Assembly (NCBI GenBank): GCA_036405815.1 | Contig: DASWWX010000057.1 | Span: forward strand, 62,001 to 126,000 | Direction of reading: 5' to 3' | Length of the DNA: 64,000 nucleotides | Source: Solimonas sp036405815 | GTDB lineage: Bacteria; Pseudomonadota; Gammaproteobacteria; Nevskiales; Nevskiaceae | Shown: positions 16,974 to 24,502 of the stretch, piece by piece | Position numbering within the stretch: the stretch's first letter is position 1 | Layout of the letters: the number at the start of each line of letters is the position of its first letter | Position numbers and translations under genes: made by a program | Notes under the pieces: generated by a model | What the model was told of the DNA's origin: nothing | Seen by the model: the letters and a program-made list of their open reading frames with translations, nothing else | The model's database searches: none

Positions 16974-17442
16974 ATGAACACGCCCCCCGCTGTCGCCGCC
17001 GATACCCTGTCGCTGCTCAACCGCCTGATCGTGGCCGAGAAGAACGGCGAGAACGCCCTGCGCGCCGCCGCCGAAGAGGCCTGGCACGCCGATTTTGAAG
17101 CAGTCGTTGATGACCTATTCGCACTTCTTCGGCGATGCCGCCCGCGACCTGCAACGCACGGTCGTGGCGCTGGGCGGTACGCCGCGCGAGCGCGGCAGTT
17201 TCGATACCACCTTGCATTGCACCTGGATGCATCTGCGGGCCGTGGCGCTGGGCCGCGACGAGGCTGCGATCCTGGACGATGTCCAGCGCGACGAGACCGA
17301 GGCCGAGCAGTTGCTGGCCGATGCCTTGCGCATGTCGCTGCCGATAGAGGTGCGCGGCTTGCTGGAACGCCAGCACGAGTGGGTGCGACGTCACCACGAC
17401 ACCGTGCAGTCGCTGCGCACGCGCCGACCGTCGCGTCACTGA
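16974..17442 (+). pseudogene. DUF2383/PA2169-family four-helix-bundle protein, frameshifted
   Basis: The first part (MNTPPAVAADTLSLLNRL to AAEEAWHAD) and the second part (LKQSLMTYSHFFGDAARDLQ to the stop) are in different frames, +0 then +1. Dropping one T from the TTTT run at 17093-17096 joins them into a single 155-aa protein whose helix order matches the Pseudomonas PA2169 family with no gap. It is either a one-base insertion that breaks the gene or a sequencing/assembly slip. The second part keeps the conserved EAEQLLADAL and LLERQHEWVRRHHD helices. Family members are stress-associated proteins of unclear function. Confidence 0.75.
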
Positions 17443-17455
17443 GCGGATTTGCGCC

Positions 17456-18358
17456 TCAGGCTTGTTCCCGCAGGCGCAGCGCGCTGTCGAAACGGCGTGG
17501 CTGGCCGTTCAGCGGATCGACGAACTGCAGCGAGCGCGCCAGCAGTTGCAGCGGCGGTGATGCGCTGTCGTCCAGGCGTGGCCGCAGCTCGGGATAGTAG
17601 GGATCGTGCAGGATCGGCGCGCCCAGCGCGGCCATGTGGACGCGCAACTGATGCTTGCGCCCCGTCAGCGGCTGCAGGCGATACAGGTCGACAGCGCCGC
17701 GGGCTTCTATTCGTTCGATCCGGGTTTCGCTGTTGGCCTCGCCCTCGACCTCGCGCATGCGGAAGAAAGTTGCCGTATCGCGCACGATGCGGCTGCGGCG
17801 CAGCAGTGGCCAGGTCTGCAGCGGCAGGGGTGGCGCCAGGGCTTCGTAGGTCTTTTCGATCGCGCGTTGCGGGAACAGGGCCTGGTAGGCGGCGCGGCTG
17901 TCGGCGCGGATCGAGAACAGCACCAGACCGGCGGTGTCGCGGTCGATGCGATGCAGCGGCACCAGATCGTCGAGGCCGGTCTGCCGCTTGAGGCGCACCA
18001 GCAGGGTTTCCTGTACGTAGCGCCCGGCCGGCATCACCGGCAGGCCGTGCGGCTTGTCGGCGACCAGCAGGTGCGTGTCCCGGTGCAGCACGCGGGCGTC
18101 GCCTGCGATCGGCGTTTCCGCTGGCAGTTCGCGGTAGTAGTGGATGCGTGCGCCAGCGCGATAGGCGGCGTCCGCTGCCAGCGCGTGACCGTCTTCGTCG
18201 AGGATCAGCCCGCGCGCGAAGCGCGAGCGCCATTGCGCCGCGGGAATCGCATCGAAGTGCTGGATCAGGAATTCGAGCAGGCTGGGCCAGTGGCCGGGCG
18301 GAAGCTGCAGGCTGCTGGGGCCGACGCCATCACGCGACGGCGGGCGGGCATCGGTCAC
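17456..18358 (-). CDS. RluA-family pseudouridine synthase
   Basis: A 300-aa RNA pseudouridine synthase. The catalytic Asp is D139 in LHRIDRDTAGLVLF. Other family blocks are LVADKPHGLPV, IEKTYEAL and the RNA-contacting GRKHQLRVHMAALGAPI. It lacks an obvious S4 domain, although the N-terminal 80 residues are divergent. Its target (rRNA or tRNA position) cannot be fixed. It lies 71 bp downstream of the ferredoxin gene on the same strand and may be read through from it, but functional linkage is unlikely. Confidence 0.9.
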   Translation of the reverse strand: MTDARPPSRDGVGPSSLQLPPGHWPSLLEFLIQHFDAIPAAQWRSRFARGLILDEDGHALAADAAYRAGARIHYYRELPAETPIAGDARVLHRDTHLLVADKPHGLPVMPAGRYVQETLLVRLKRQTGLDDLVPLHRIDRDTAGLVLFSIRADSRAAYQALFPQRAIEKTYEALAPPLPLQTWPLLRRSRIVRDTATFFRMREVEGEANSETRIERIEARGAVDLYRLQPLTGRKHQLRVHMAALGAPILHDPYYPELRPRLDDSASPPLQLLARSLQFVDPLNGQPRRFDSALRLREQA

Positions 18359-18429
18359 GGACGGGATTCGCGTTGGGGGTTGAGGCCCAGTATGCCGCGA
18401 CGCATCGCTGCGGTCGCGGCGGCGCGCGA

Positions 18430-18753
18430 TCAGACGGGCGGTGCGATCTCGACCACGAGACCGGAGAGTTCCGCGCTGACCGGTACCTGGCAGGACAGGC
18501 GCGAGCAGGGGCGCAACGGCACCAGTTCACCGATGGCTTCCAGCATCGCCGCCTCGTCGTCACTCTTCGGCGGCAGGCGCTCCGCCCAGGCCGGATCGAC
18601 ATAGACGTGGCAGGTGCCGCAGGACATCGCGCCGCCGCAGGTGCCGTCGATGCCGGTGTTGGCGTCGCGCAGGCTTTCCATCAATGCGATGCCGTCGGCC
18701 GCGTCGATCTCGCGCGTTGCGCCGTCCCGGTCCGTTACCTTGACTACCGCCAT
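18430..18753 (-). CDS. [2Fe-2S] ferredoxin, adrenodoxin/putidaredoxin type
   Basis: A 107-aa soluble electron carrier. The cluster ligands fit C39, C45 and C48 (CGGAMSCGTC) and C88 (SRLSCQ), the C-x5-C-x2-C-x(n)-C pattern of ferredoxins that serve P450s and some Rieske oxygenases. It starts at ATG 18753, 85 bp after the stop of the Rieske oxygenase gene on the same strand, so it may feed that oxygenase or P450s elsewhere. A long hairpin lies in the spacer. No ferredoxin reductase gene is present in the window. Confidence 0.9.
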   Translation of the reverse strand: MAVVKVTDRDGATREIDAADGIALMESLRDANTGIDGTCGGAMSCGTCHVYVDPAWAERLPPKSDDEAAMLEAIGELVPLRPCSRLSCQVPVSAELSGLVVEIAPPV

Positions 18754-18782
18754 CGTCCTTCGCTCCGCGCCTTTCGACGCTT

Positions 18783-18823
18783 GAAAATAGGCGCGCCCGT
18801 GTCGCGGGGCGACACGGGCGCGC
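18783..18823 (-). terminator. 14-bp hairpin between Rieske oxygenase and ferredoxin genes
   Basis: A perfect stem GCGCGCCCGTGTCG / CGACACGGGCGCGC with a 5-nt loop, followed on the minus strand by CTATTTTC. It looks like an intrinsic terminator or attenuator that would lower ferredoxin expression relative to the oxygenase, or protect the oxygenase mRNA 3' end. Confidence 0.7.
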
Positions 18824-18838
18824 GGTGACCCGATCCAA

Positions 18839-19855
18839 TCAGATCTTGGCCAGCGTCGCCTCGTCGGCGGCCGGGTAGAACTGCTTGAACCACTTGCGGA
18901 ACTGCAGCACCGGGCCGTCGCCGTCGCACAGCAGCGGGTTGGGGCGGTACTTCTTGTTGTTCCAGACGACGAAGTCGACGCTCTCGAAGCCCGCGCTTTC
19001 CTCGCCCTCGGCGGCACCGATCATGTGATCGATGACCTTGCGCGAGGCGTGCAGCTCCGGCGTGCCTTCGGCGTAATCGACGTGACGGAACGACATGTTC
19101 ATCTGCGTCTTCTCGGCGCTGATCGGCACCGAGTACGAGATCATCGTCGCGGTGATGCCGTGCTGGTTGAAGCGCATGACGTTGAGGCCGGGGCCGTAGG
19201 CGGTGCCGACGATGTAGCCCTTGCCGATGTCCAGATGCATGATCGGGCCGTCATAGGTCGCGTCCACCGGCGGGATGCCCGGGGCACCGTGCAGGAACTT
19301 CAGGTGCGCGGTATCGACGCCGTTCTCGGCGATTTCCTGGATGCAGGTGTCGGCAGTCCAGCTGCCGCGACGCGAGCCGGTGTAGCCGGTCGGGTCTTCC
19401 ATCTCCGGGATGTACGGCAGCTCGAAGCTCGGCGGCTCGCACTGCGGGTGATACCAGGCCCACATCAGGCCGTACTTCTCGACCATCGGCAGCGTGCGCA
19501 GGATCGCCTGCTTCTTGACGATCGGCGGCGTGATCTTGGCGTAGGGGATGTTCTTGCACCAGCCTTCGGTGTCGTATTCCCAGTGGTGGAACGGGCAGCG
19601 CAGATGTTCGCCGCAGACCTTGCCGCCGTGGCCCATGTGGGCGCCCAGATGCGGGCAGTACGGATCGCTCATGCCGACCTTGCCGGATTCGGTGCGGAAC
19701 AGCACCCACTCCTGGCCAAAGACCTGCACATTGCGCAGCTCGCCGGCCTTCAGCGTGTCCGAGTAGTCGATGAAGAACCAGCCCGTGGGAATCGGGAACG
19801 GGCAACGTTCCAGCGTCTGCGATTCGAGTAAGACTTTAAGATTGATGGCACCCAT
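18839..19855 (-). CDS. Rieske non-haem iron oxygenase, KshA-like
   Basis: A 338-aa oxygenase subunit. The Rieske [2Fe-2S] ligands are C67, H69, C87 and H90 (CPHLGAH and CPFHHW). The mononuclear iron site is NGVDTAHLKFLH, the NxxDxxHx4H pattern. The arrangement is that of the KshA/DAF36 group that hydroxylates or desaturates sterols and ketosteroids, and the window has a second, clearer KshA at 56046. The substrate is thus probably a steroid nucleus or side chain, but position is unknown. The next gene on the strand is a ferredoxin. A dyad-symmetric site lies just upstream of the start. Confidence 0.85.
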   Translation of the reverse strand: MGAINLKVLLESQTLERCPFPIPTGWFFIDYSDTLKAGELRNVQVFGQEWVLFRTESGKVGMSDPYCPHLGAHMGHGGKVCGEHLRCPFHHWEYDTEGWCKNIPYAKITPPIVKKQAILRTLPMVEKYGLMWAWYHPQCEPPSFELPYIPEMEDPTGYTGSRRGSWTADTCIQEIAENGVDTAHLKFLHGAPGIPPVDATYDGPIMHLDIGKGYIVGTAYGPGLNVMRFNQHGITATMISYSVPISAEKTQMNMSFRHVDYAEGTPELHASRKVIDHMIGAAEGEESAGFESVDFVVWNNKKYRPNPLLCDGDGPVLQFRKWFKQFYPAADEATLAKI

Positions 19856-19889
19856 TGCAACGCGTCCTCCGACTTGCTTTCGGCAGATG

Positions 19890-19912
19890 GCTCATGGCTG
19901 TCGAGCATGAGC
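19890..19912. promoter_or_regulatory. Possible operator: GCTCATG inverted repeat with an extra half-site
   Basis: GCTCATG and CATGAGC are separated by 9 nt, and a third GCTCATGG copy lies at 19921. The site is 35-57 bp upstream of the Rieske oxygenase start, in the divergent region shared with the GGDEF gene (19856-20084). Dyad plus half-site geometry suggests a repressor or activator site; the binding protein is unknown. Confidence 0.35.
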
Positions 19913-20084
19913 AAGTAGGCGCTCATGGTGGCGACTCGTGCGGCGGTCGTCATAGTCCATTGGGATGAAGGCGGACCCCCGCGTCCGGGGGGCGTCGGCT
20001 TGCGTAGAGGGGGAAAGGTCTGCACATTGGTGCGGACCGTGCCGGCGACACCTTCAGGGCGGGGCGCGGCGATCAGGGGAGCGG

Positions 20085-21344
20085 GTGAAATCCAGCGAAT
20101 ACGCCAGCGCGGACGGTGACGCGCCGGCTCCGGCGGCCGTGGGTTCGGCCGATTGGGGCGTGTCGGCCGATCTGCGTAAGCAGGAACTGAGCGCGGACGA
20201 GATCCAGGCCTTGAGCCAGGTATCGGCCGCGCGCAGCCGTGCCTATCGTTTCTCGTCCAGGCTGGAGCGCGAGTTCCAGGGCCATGAGCGCGAAGCGAGC
20301 CGGCCCACCCGCATCGGTCTGTCGCTGATTCCGGTGGTGACCTTCGGCACTGCGCCGCTGTGGCAATCCTTCATTGCCGACTCGCCGGACTCGATGCTGT
20401 CGATGTTGTGGTTGATCGAGTGGGGCGTGATGGTGCCGCTATTCCTGGCCATCACCTGGGCGCAATGGCGCCATGTCACCTCGCAGCTCAGCGAGCTGGT
20501 GCTGATCGTCGGATTTCTGTTGCTAGTCGGCGCGGTCGAGTTCATCCGCTATCGCGGTGCGGCGTTGGGTCACCATGTCGAGCCCTATCTGACCGTCGCC
20601 ATCCCGGTCGGTGTCGTGACGCTCGCGCATCTGAGTATCCTGCGTAGCGTCGGGTTCATCGCGGCGTACGGCATTGTCATTCTGGCGCGATACGTCTTTG
20701 ACCCGTCCGGCGTGCTGGAGCGCGGACCTCAGGAGTGGGTGCTGGAGACGCTGCTGCTCGGCACCGCCTTGCTGAGTGCGATCGGCTCGAAGATCGCCTC
20801 GCGGCGGCAGTGGGCGACGCGGCGCCTGCTGGAGATGATGGTGTACCGCGATCCGCTGACCGGCCTCGCCAACCGGCGGGCGCTGGAGGAGCGCTACGAG
20901 ATCGCGCGGCGCGCGGTTTACCGGGGTGAACGCCGCCGTCTGTTCTTCGCGTTGATCGACATGGACTGGTTCAAGCGGGTCAACGACGTCTACGGCCACG
21001 AATACGGTGACGGCGTGCTGGCGGAAACCGGCCTGGTATTCGCGCAGTTCGCGCGTCGGCCCCTGGATCTGGCGGTGCGCCTCGGCGGCGACGAGTTCGC
21101 GCTGCTGCTGTACGACTGCGACCTGGCGCGCGGTCGCGAGCGGGTCGAGGAACTGCTGCTGGCGATCCGCGACCTGCAGATCGATCACCGCGACAACCGC
21201 GGCGGCGTCGTCACCTGTAGCGCCGGCGGTATCGCTGTGGGGCCGGAACAGGATCTGCCGGATGCCTATCGCGCCGCCGACGTTTGCCTGTATCGGGCCA
21301 AGCACGCCGGTCGCGATTGCCTGGTGGCCGAACAGCTGGAGTGA
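20085..21344 (+). CDS. Membrane-bound GGDEF diguanylate cyclase
   Basis: A 419-aa predicted c-di-GMP synthase. An N-terminal cytosolic tail is followed by about six hydrophobic helices (about 85-245) acting as the sensor, then a GGDEF domain starting DPLTGLANRR with the intact active loop RLGGDEF (G334-F338) and the Mg-binding DMDWFKRVND. No inhibitory RxxD site is evident just before the GGDEF loop. The GTG at 20085 has an AGGGGAG ribosome-binding site directly upstream and is preferred over the ATG at 19965, whose extra 40 residues look like untranslated GC-rich DNA. Not part of an operon. Confidence 0.9.
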   Translation: MKSSEYASADGDAPAPAAVGSADWGVSADLRKQELSADEIQALSQVSAARSRAYRFSSRLEREFQGHEREASRPTRIGLSLIPVVTFGTAPLWQSFIADSPDSMLSMLWLIEWGVMVPLFLAITWAQWRHVTSQLSELVLIVGFLLLVGAVEFIRYRGAALGHHVEPYLTVAIPVGVVTLAHLSILRSVGFIAAYGIVILARYVFDPSGVLERGPQEWVLETLLLGTALLSAIGSKIASRRQWATRRLLEMMVYRDPLTGLANRRALEERYEIARRAVYRGERRRLFFALIDMDWFKRVNDVYGHEYGDGVLAETGLVFAQFARRPLDLAVRLGGDEFALLLYDCDLARGRERVEELLLAIRDLQIDHRDNRGGVVTCSAGGIAVGPEQDLPDAYRAADVCLYRAKHAGRDCLVAEQLE

Positions 21345-21411
21345 CGGCGCCGACCGTTTCAGCTCAGGCGGATACCGGATCGGCGGTCGCCAAGTTCAGC
21401 GGGGCCTTTGT

Positions 21412-21942
21412 TCAAGATGCGACGCCGCAGGCGATGCGCGCGCCGCCGCCGCCGAGTTGCTGCGGATGGTCGGCGTGATTGTCGCCGCCGGCATGCACCA
21501 TCAGCGCGCGCCCTTTGAGATCGGCCAGTTTCAGGCGTGGTGCCAGCACCGGCTGTTCCGCCTTGCCCCCGGCATCCACGAACAGGGCCGGGAGGTCGCC
21601 GAGATGGCCGTCGCCCCAGGGTGTGCCGTGCTTGCCGGTCTTCTTCGGATCGTAGTGACCGCCCGCCGCTTCGGCGGCGGACATGTGGCCGTCCTTCATC
21701 GCCGAACTGCAGTCGGCGTTGGTGTGCAGGTGGAAGCCATGCAAACCGGGCGGCAGGTCGCGCAGTTGCGGGGTGAAGACCACGCCGTAGCGAGTCTGCT
21801 CCGCGGCGACGGTGCCGATGGCGTTGGTGACGCCTTGTTCGTTGACGATGTGCATCGGGATGCGCGTGGCGCCTTGCGCCGAGCAGGCCAGCAGCAAGGT
21901 CGTTAAGCCCAGGCTCAAACCGGTAGCGTTCAGAGTCTTCAT
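21412..21942 (-). CDS. sodC: Cu/Zn superoxide dismutase, periplasmic
   Basis: A 176-aa exported SOD that dismutates superoxide. It has an N-terminal signal peptide ending near the LLLACSAQGA segment, whose Cys may make it a lipoprotein. Copper and zinc ligands appear in order: HGFHLH, GGHYDP, HLGDLP and the ALMVHAGGDNH loop. Near the end, GGGGARIACGV carries the conserved Arg and disulfide Cys, with the other Cys in NADCSS. It is convergent with the GGDEF gene with 67 bp between stops, and divergent from the CoA-binding gene. Confidence 0.95.
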   Translation of the reverse strand: MKTLNATGLSLGLTTLLLACSAQGATRIPMHIVNEQGVTNAIGTVAAEQTRYGVVFTPQLRDLPPGLHGFHLHTNADCSSAMKDGHMSAAEAAGGHYDPKKTGKHGTPWGDGHLGDLPALFVDAGGKAEQPVLAPRLKLADLKGRALMVHAGGDNHADHPQQLGGGGARIACGVAS

Positions 21943-22064
21943 GGCAAGCTCCAGGTGGCGGGTGGCAGACCGCGATGTTGCGCGCCATCACCCGCCTCGC
22001 GCCTGAATGCGGAAAAGGCGTGTCGACATCGAGCGCGTGCACTCATGAGCATGAACAAGACGAT

Positions 22065-22508
22065 ATGAACTGGACCGATAACCTGATCGACTCGCCCGAA
22101 GGCATCGCCGCGATGCTGGCGAAGGTGCGTCGTATCGCGGTGCTGGGCATCAAGACCGAGGCGCAGCGGTCGCAGCCGGCGTTCTATGTGCCCGAGTATC
22201 TGGTCGAAGCGGGGCTGGAGGTCGTGCCGGTCCCGGTGTATTACCCGGACGTGCAGGAGATCCTGGGGCGTCGCGTCTACCGCCGGCTCACGGACATTCC
22301 CGGCCCCATCGATCTGGTCGATGTGTTTCGACGTGCGAGTGATCTGCCGCAGCATGTTGATGATCTGCTGGCCGCGCGGCCGACGGCGGTCTGGCTCCAG
22401 CTCGGCATCCGCGACGATGCGGTCGCGGAGCGTTTGGCGCGTGCCGGTATCCAGGTCGTGCAGGATCGCTGCCTGATGGTTGACCATCGCCGGTTCGTCC
22501 GCAGGTGA
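22065..22508 (+). CDS. CoA-binding domain protein (YccU-like)
   Basis: A 147-aa cytosolic protein with the succinyl-CoA-ligase-type CoA_binding Rossmann fold: VRRIAVLGIK, then VYYPDVQEILGRRVY, the LVDVFRRASDL segment and PTAVWLQLGIRDD, with the Cys of QDRCLMVDH near the end. The ATG at 22065 (MNWTDNL) begins the conserved domain and is preferred over 21975. The physiological role of this small family is not established. It precedes the aldo/keto reductase by 85 bp on the same strand. Confidence 0.88.
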   Translation: MNWTDNLIDSPEGIAAMLAKVRRIAVLGIKTEAQRSQPAFYVPEYLVEAGLEVVPVPVYYPDVQEILGRRVYRRLTDIPGPIDLVDVFRRASDLPQHVDDLLAARPTAVWLQLGIRDDAVAERLARAGIQVVQDRCLMVDHRRFVRR

Positions 22509-22593
22509 GGTGCGCCGCGTCCTAGAATGGCGTGCACAGGTGGCGCGGGTACGTGATGCGTCGCCGCAAGCATCCCCTCAGGAGTTCAACACG

Positions 22594-23622
22594 ATGGAAC
22601 ATCGTCAGCTCGGCCGTTCCGGCCTCAAGGTCCCCGTTCTCAGCCTCGGCACCGGTACGTTCGGCGGCCGCGGCAGCATGTTCAGCAAATGGGGTACGAC
22701 CGATGTGGCCGAAGCGACGCGGCTGGTCGATGTCTGCCTCGATCACGGCCTGAATTTCTTCGATACCGCCGATATCTACTCTGCCGGAGCGTCGGAGGAA
22801 ATTCTCGGCCAGGCGCTCAAGGGGCGCCGCGACGACGTGCTGATCGCCACCAAGGCGACGTTCACCACCGGCAAGGGGCCGAACGACAAGGGTTCATCAC
22901 GTCACCATCTGATCAAGGCCTGCGAGGCCAGCCTCAAGCGCCTGGGGACGGATTATCTCGACCTGTACTTCATGCACGCCTTTGATGCGCTGACGCCGAT
23001 GGAAGAGGTGCTGGGCGCGCTCGACGCGCTCGTGCGCGCGGGCAAGATTCGGTACATCGGCTGCTCCAACTTTTCCGGCTGGCAGGTGATGAAGGCGCTG
23101 GCGACGTCGGAGCGCTATGGCCTCGGCCGCTACGTGAGCTACCAGGGCTACTACTCGCTGATCGGCCGCGACTACGAATGGGAACTGATGCCGCTGGCCC
23201 TGGATCAGGGCCTGGGCACGATGGTGTGGAGCCCGCTCGGCTGGGGACGGCTGACCGGCAAGATCCGGCGCGGTCAGGTTGGCGACGGTCGCATCGCGCA
23301 GGGCGGTGACGTGGGCGGACCGATCGTCGAGGATGAGTACCTGTTCAAGGTGGTCGATGCGCTCGACGCGGTGGCCGGCGAAACCGGCAAGACGGTGGCG
23401 CAGGTGGCGCTGAACTGGCTGCTGCAGCGGCCCAGCGTCAGCAACATCGTCATCGGTGCGCGCAACGAGCAGCAGCTGCTGCAGAACCTGGGCGCGCTGG
23501 GCTGGAATCTGACGACGGCGCAGGTACAGACGCTCGATGCCGCCAGTCAGCGGGTGCCGACGTATCCGTACTGGCATCAGCGCGACTTCGACGAGCGCAA
23601 TCCCAAGCCGACGCAGTGGTGA
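22594..23622 (+). CDS. Aldo/keto reductase
   Basis: A 342-aa NADPH-dependent TIM-barrel oxidoreductase. The catalytic tetrad is visible as D and Y in FFDTADIYSAG, K in LIATKATF and H in YFMHAFD. The NADP-binding C-terminal part contains VIGARNEQQLLQNL. The ATG at 22594 has an AGGAG site 9 nt upstream. Relatives include YajO-like and aryl-alcohol dehydrogenase-like reductases. The substrate is unknown; steroid reductases also occur in this superfamily. It is followed 46 bp later by an SDR, suggesting one transcription unit. Confidence 0.92.
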   Translation: MEHRQLGRSGLKVPVLSLGTGTFGGRGSMFSKWGTTDVAEATRLVDVCLDHGLNFFDTADIYSAGASEEILGQALKGRRDDVLIATKATFTTGKGPNDKGSSRHHLIKACEASLKRLGTDYLDLYFMHAFDALTPMEEVLGALDALVRAGKIRYIGCSNFSGWQVMKALATSERYGLGRYVSYQGYYSLIGRDYEWELMPLALDQGLGTMVWSPLGWGRLTGKIRRGQVGDGRIAQGGDVGGPIVEDEYLFKVVDALDAVAGETGKTVAQVALNWLLQRPSVSNIVIGARNEQQLLQNLGALGWNLTTAQVQTLDAASQRVPTYPYWHQRDFDERNPKPTQW

Positions 23623-23668
23623 GCGCGATGTCCGGTGCGCGGCCCGCGGTGCCGCGATGGAGCCTGCG

Positions 23669-24475
23669 ATGAGTCGCGTCGTGCTGATCACCGGCGCGTC
23701 CTCCGGCCTCGGGCGTGCCTGCGCCGAGGCGTTCGTTGCGGCGGGCCATCGCGTCTACGCCGCCAGCCGCAGACCGCCAGCCGATCTGGCCGGCTGCGTG
23801 CCGCTGGCGATGGATGTGGATCGCGAGGAGTCGGTGAACGCGGCGATCGCGCAGCTGCTGTCGGCTGAACCGCGGCTCGACGCCGTGATTCAGTGCGCCG
23901 GTTTCGGCATCGCCGGGGCGATCGAGGATACGAGAGACGACGAAGCGCGCGCGCAGTTCGAGACCAACTTTTTCGGTGCGACCCGTGTGGTGCGCGCCGT
24001 GCTGCCGCGCCTGCGGGCGCAGGGCGAGGGCCTGATCCTCAACGTCGGCTCGCTGGTCACGCAACTGCCGGTGCCGTTCCAGGCCTACTACAGCGCCAGC
24101 AAGGCGGCGCTGGAGTGCTATGCCGAAGCGCTGCGTTTCGAGGTTGCGCCGTTCGGTGTCCGCGTTGCCTGTATCGAGCCCGGCAACTTCGCCACCGGAT
24201 TTACCGCGCAGCGCCGCCGCGTTCGAGGCTGGACGGTGCAGTCGCCGTATGCGGTGCGCAGTGAATCCTCGGTGTCCTGGATGGAGCAGGACGAGCAAAA
24301 CGGCATGCCGCCCGCGCGCTTCGCCGCGCAGGTGCTGCGCATCGTCGAGCGCGACGACCGCCGCTTCCGGCATCTGGCACTGGCGCCGATCGAGCACGCG
24401 GGCTTGTGGCTGCGCCGGCTGCTGCCGTTTGCGTGGTACGAGCGATTGTTCCGGCACCTGTTTCACGTCGCCTGA
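23669..24475 (+). CDS. SDR family oxidoreductase
   Basis: A 268-aa classical SDR with cofactor motif TGASSGLG, QCAGFG in place of NAG, catalytic Ser in LNVGSLV and YYSASKAAL as the Tyr/Lys pair. The sequence resembles the 17beta-hydroxysteroid/retinol dehydrogenase branch in having a long C-terminal hydrophobic tail (EHAGLWLRRLLPFAWYERL). The ATG at 23669 is preferred, with GGAG six bases upstream; an in-frame ATG at 23657 is possible. It lies 27 bp upstream of the FAD oxidoreductase, so the two are co-transcribed. Confidence 0.9.
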   Translation: MSRVVLITGASSGLGRACAEAFVAAGHRVYAASRRPPADLAGCVPLAMDVDREESVNAAIAQLLSAEPRLDAVIQCAGFGIAGAIEDTRDDEARAQFETNFFGATRVVRAVLPRLRAQGEGLILNVGSLVTQLPVPFQAYYSASKAALECYAEALRFEVAPFGVRVACIEPGNFATGFTAQRRRVRGWTVQSPYAVRSESSVSWMEQDEQNGMPPARFAAQVLRIVERDDRRFRHLALAPIEHAGLWLRRLLPFAWYERLFRHLFHVA

Positions 24476-24502
24476 TAAGGTAGGCGGAGCCTTGGGGGAA
24501 TC

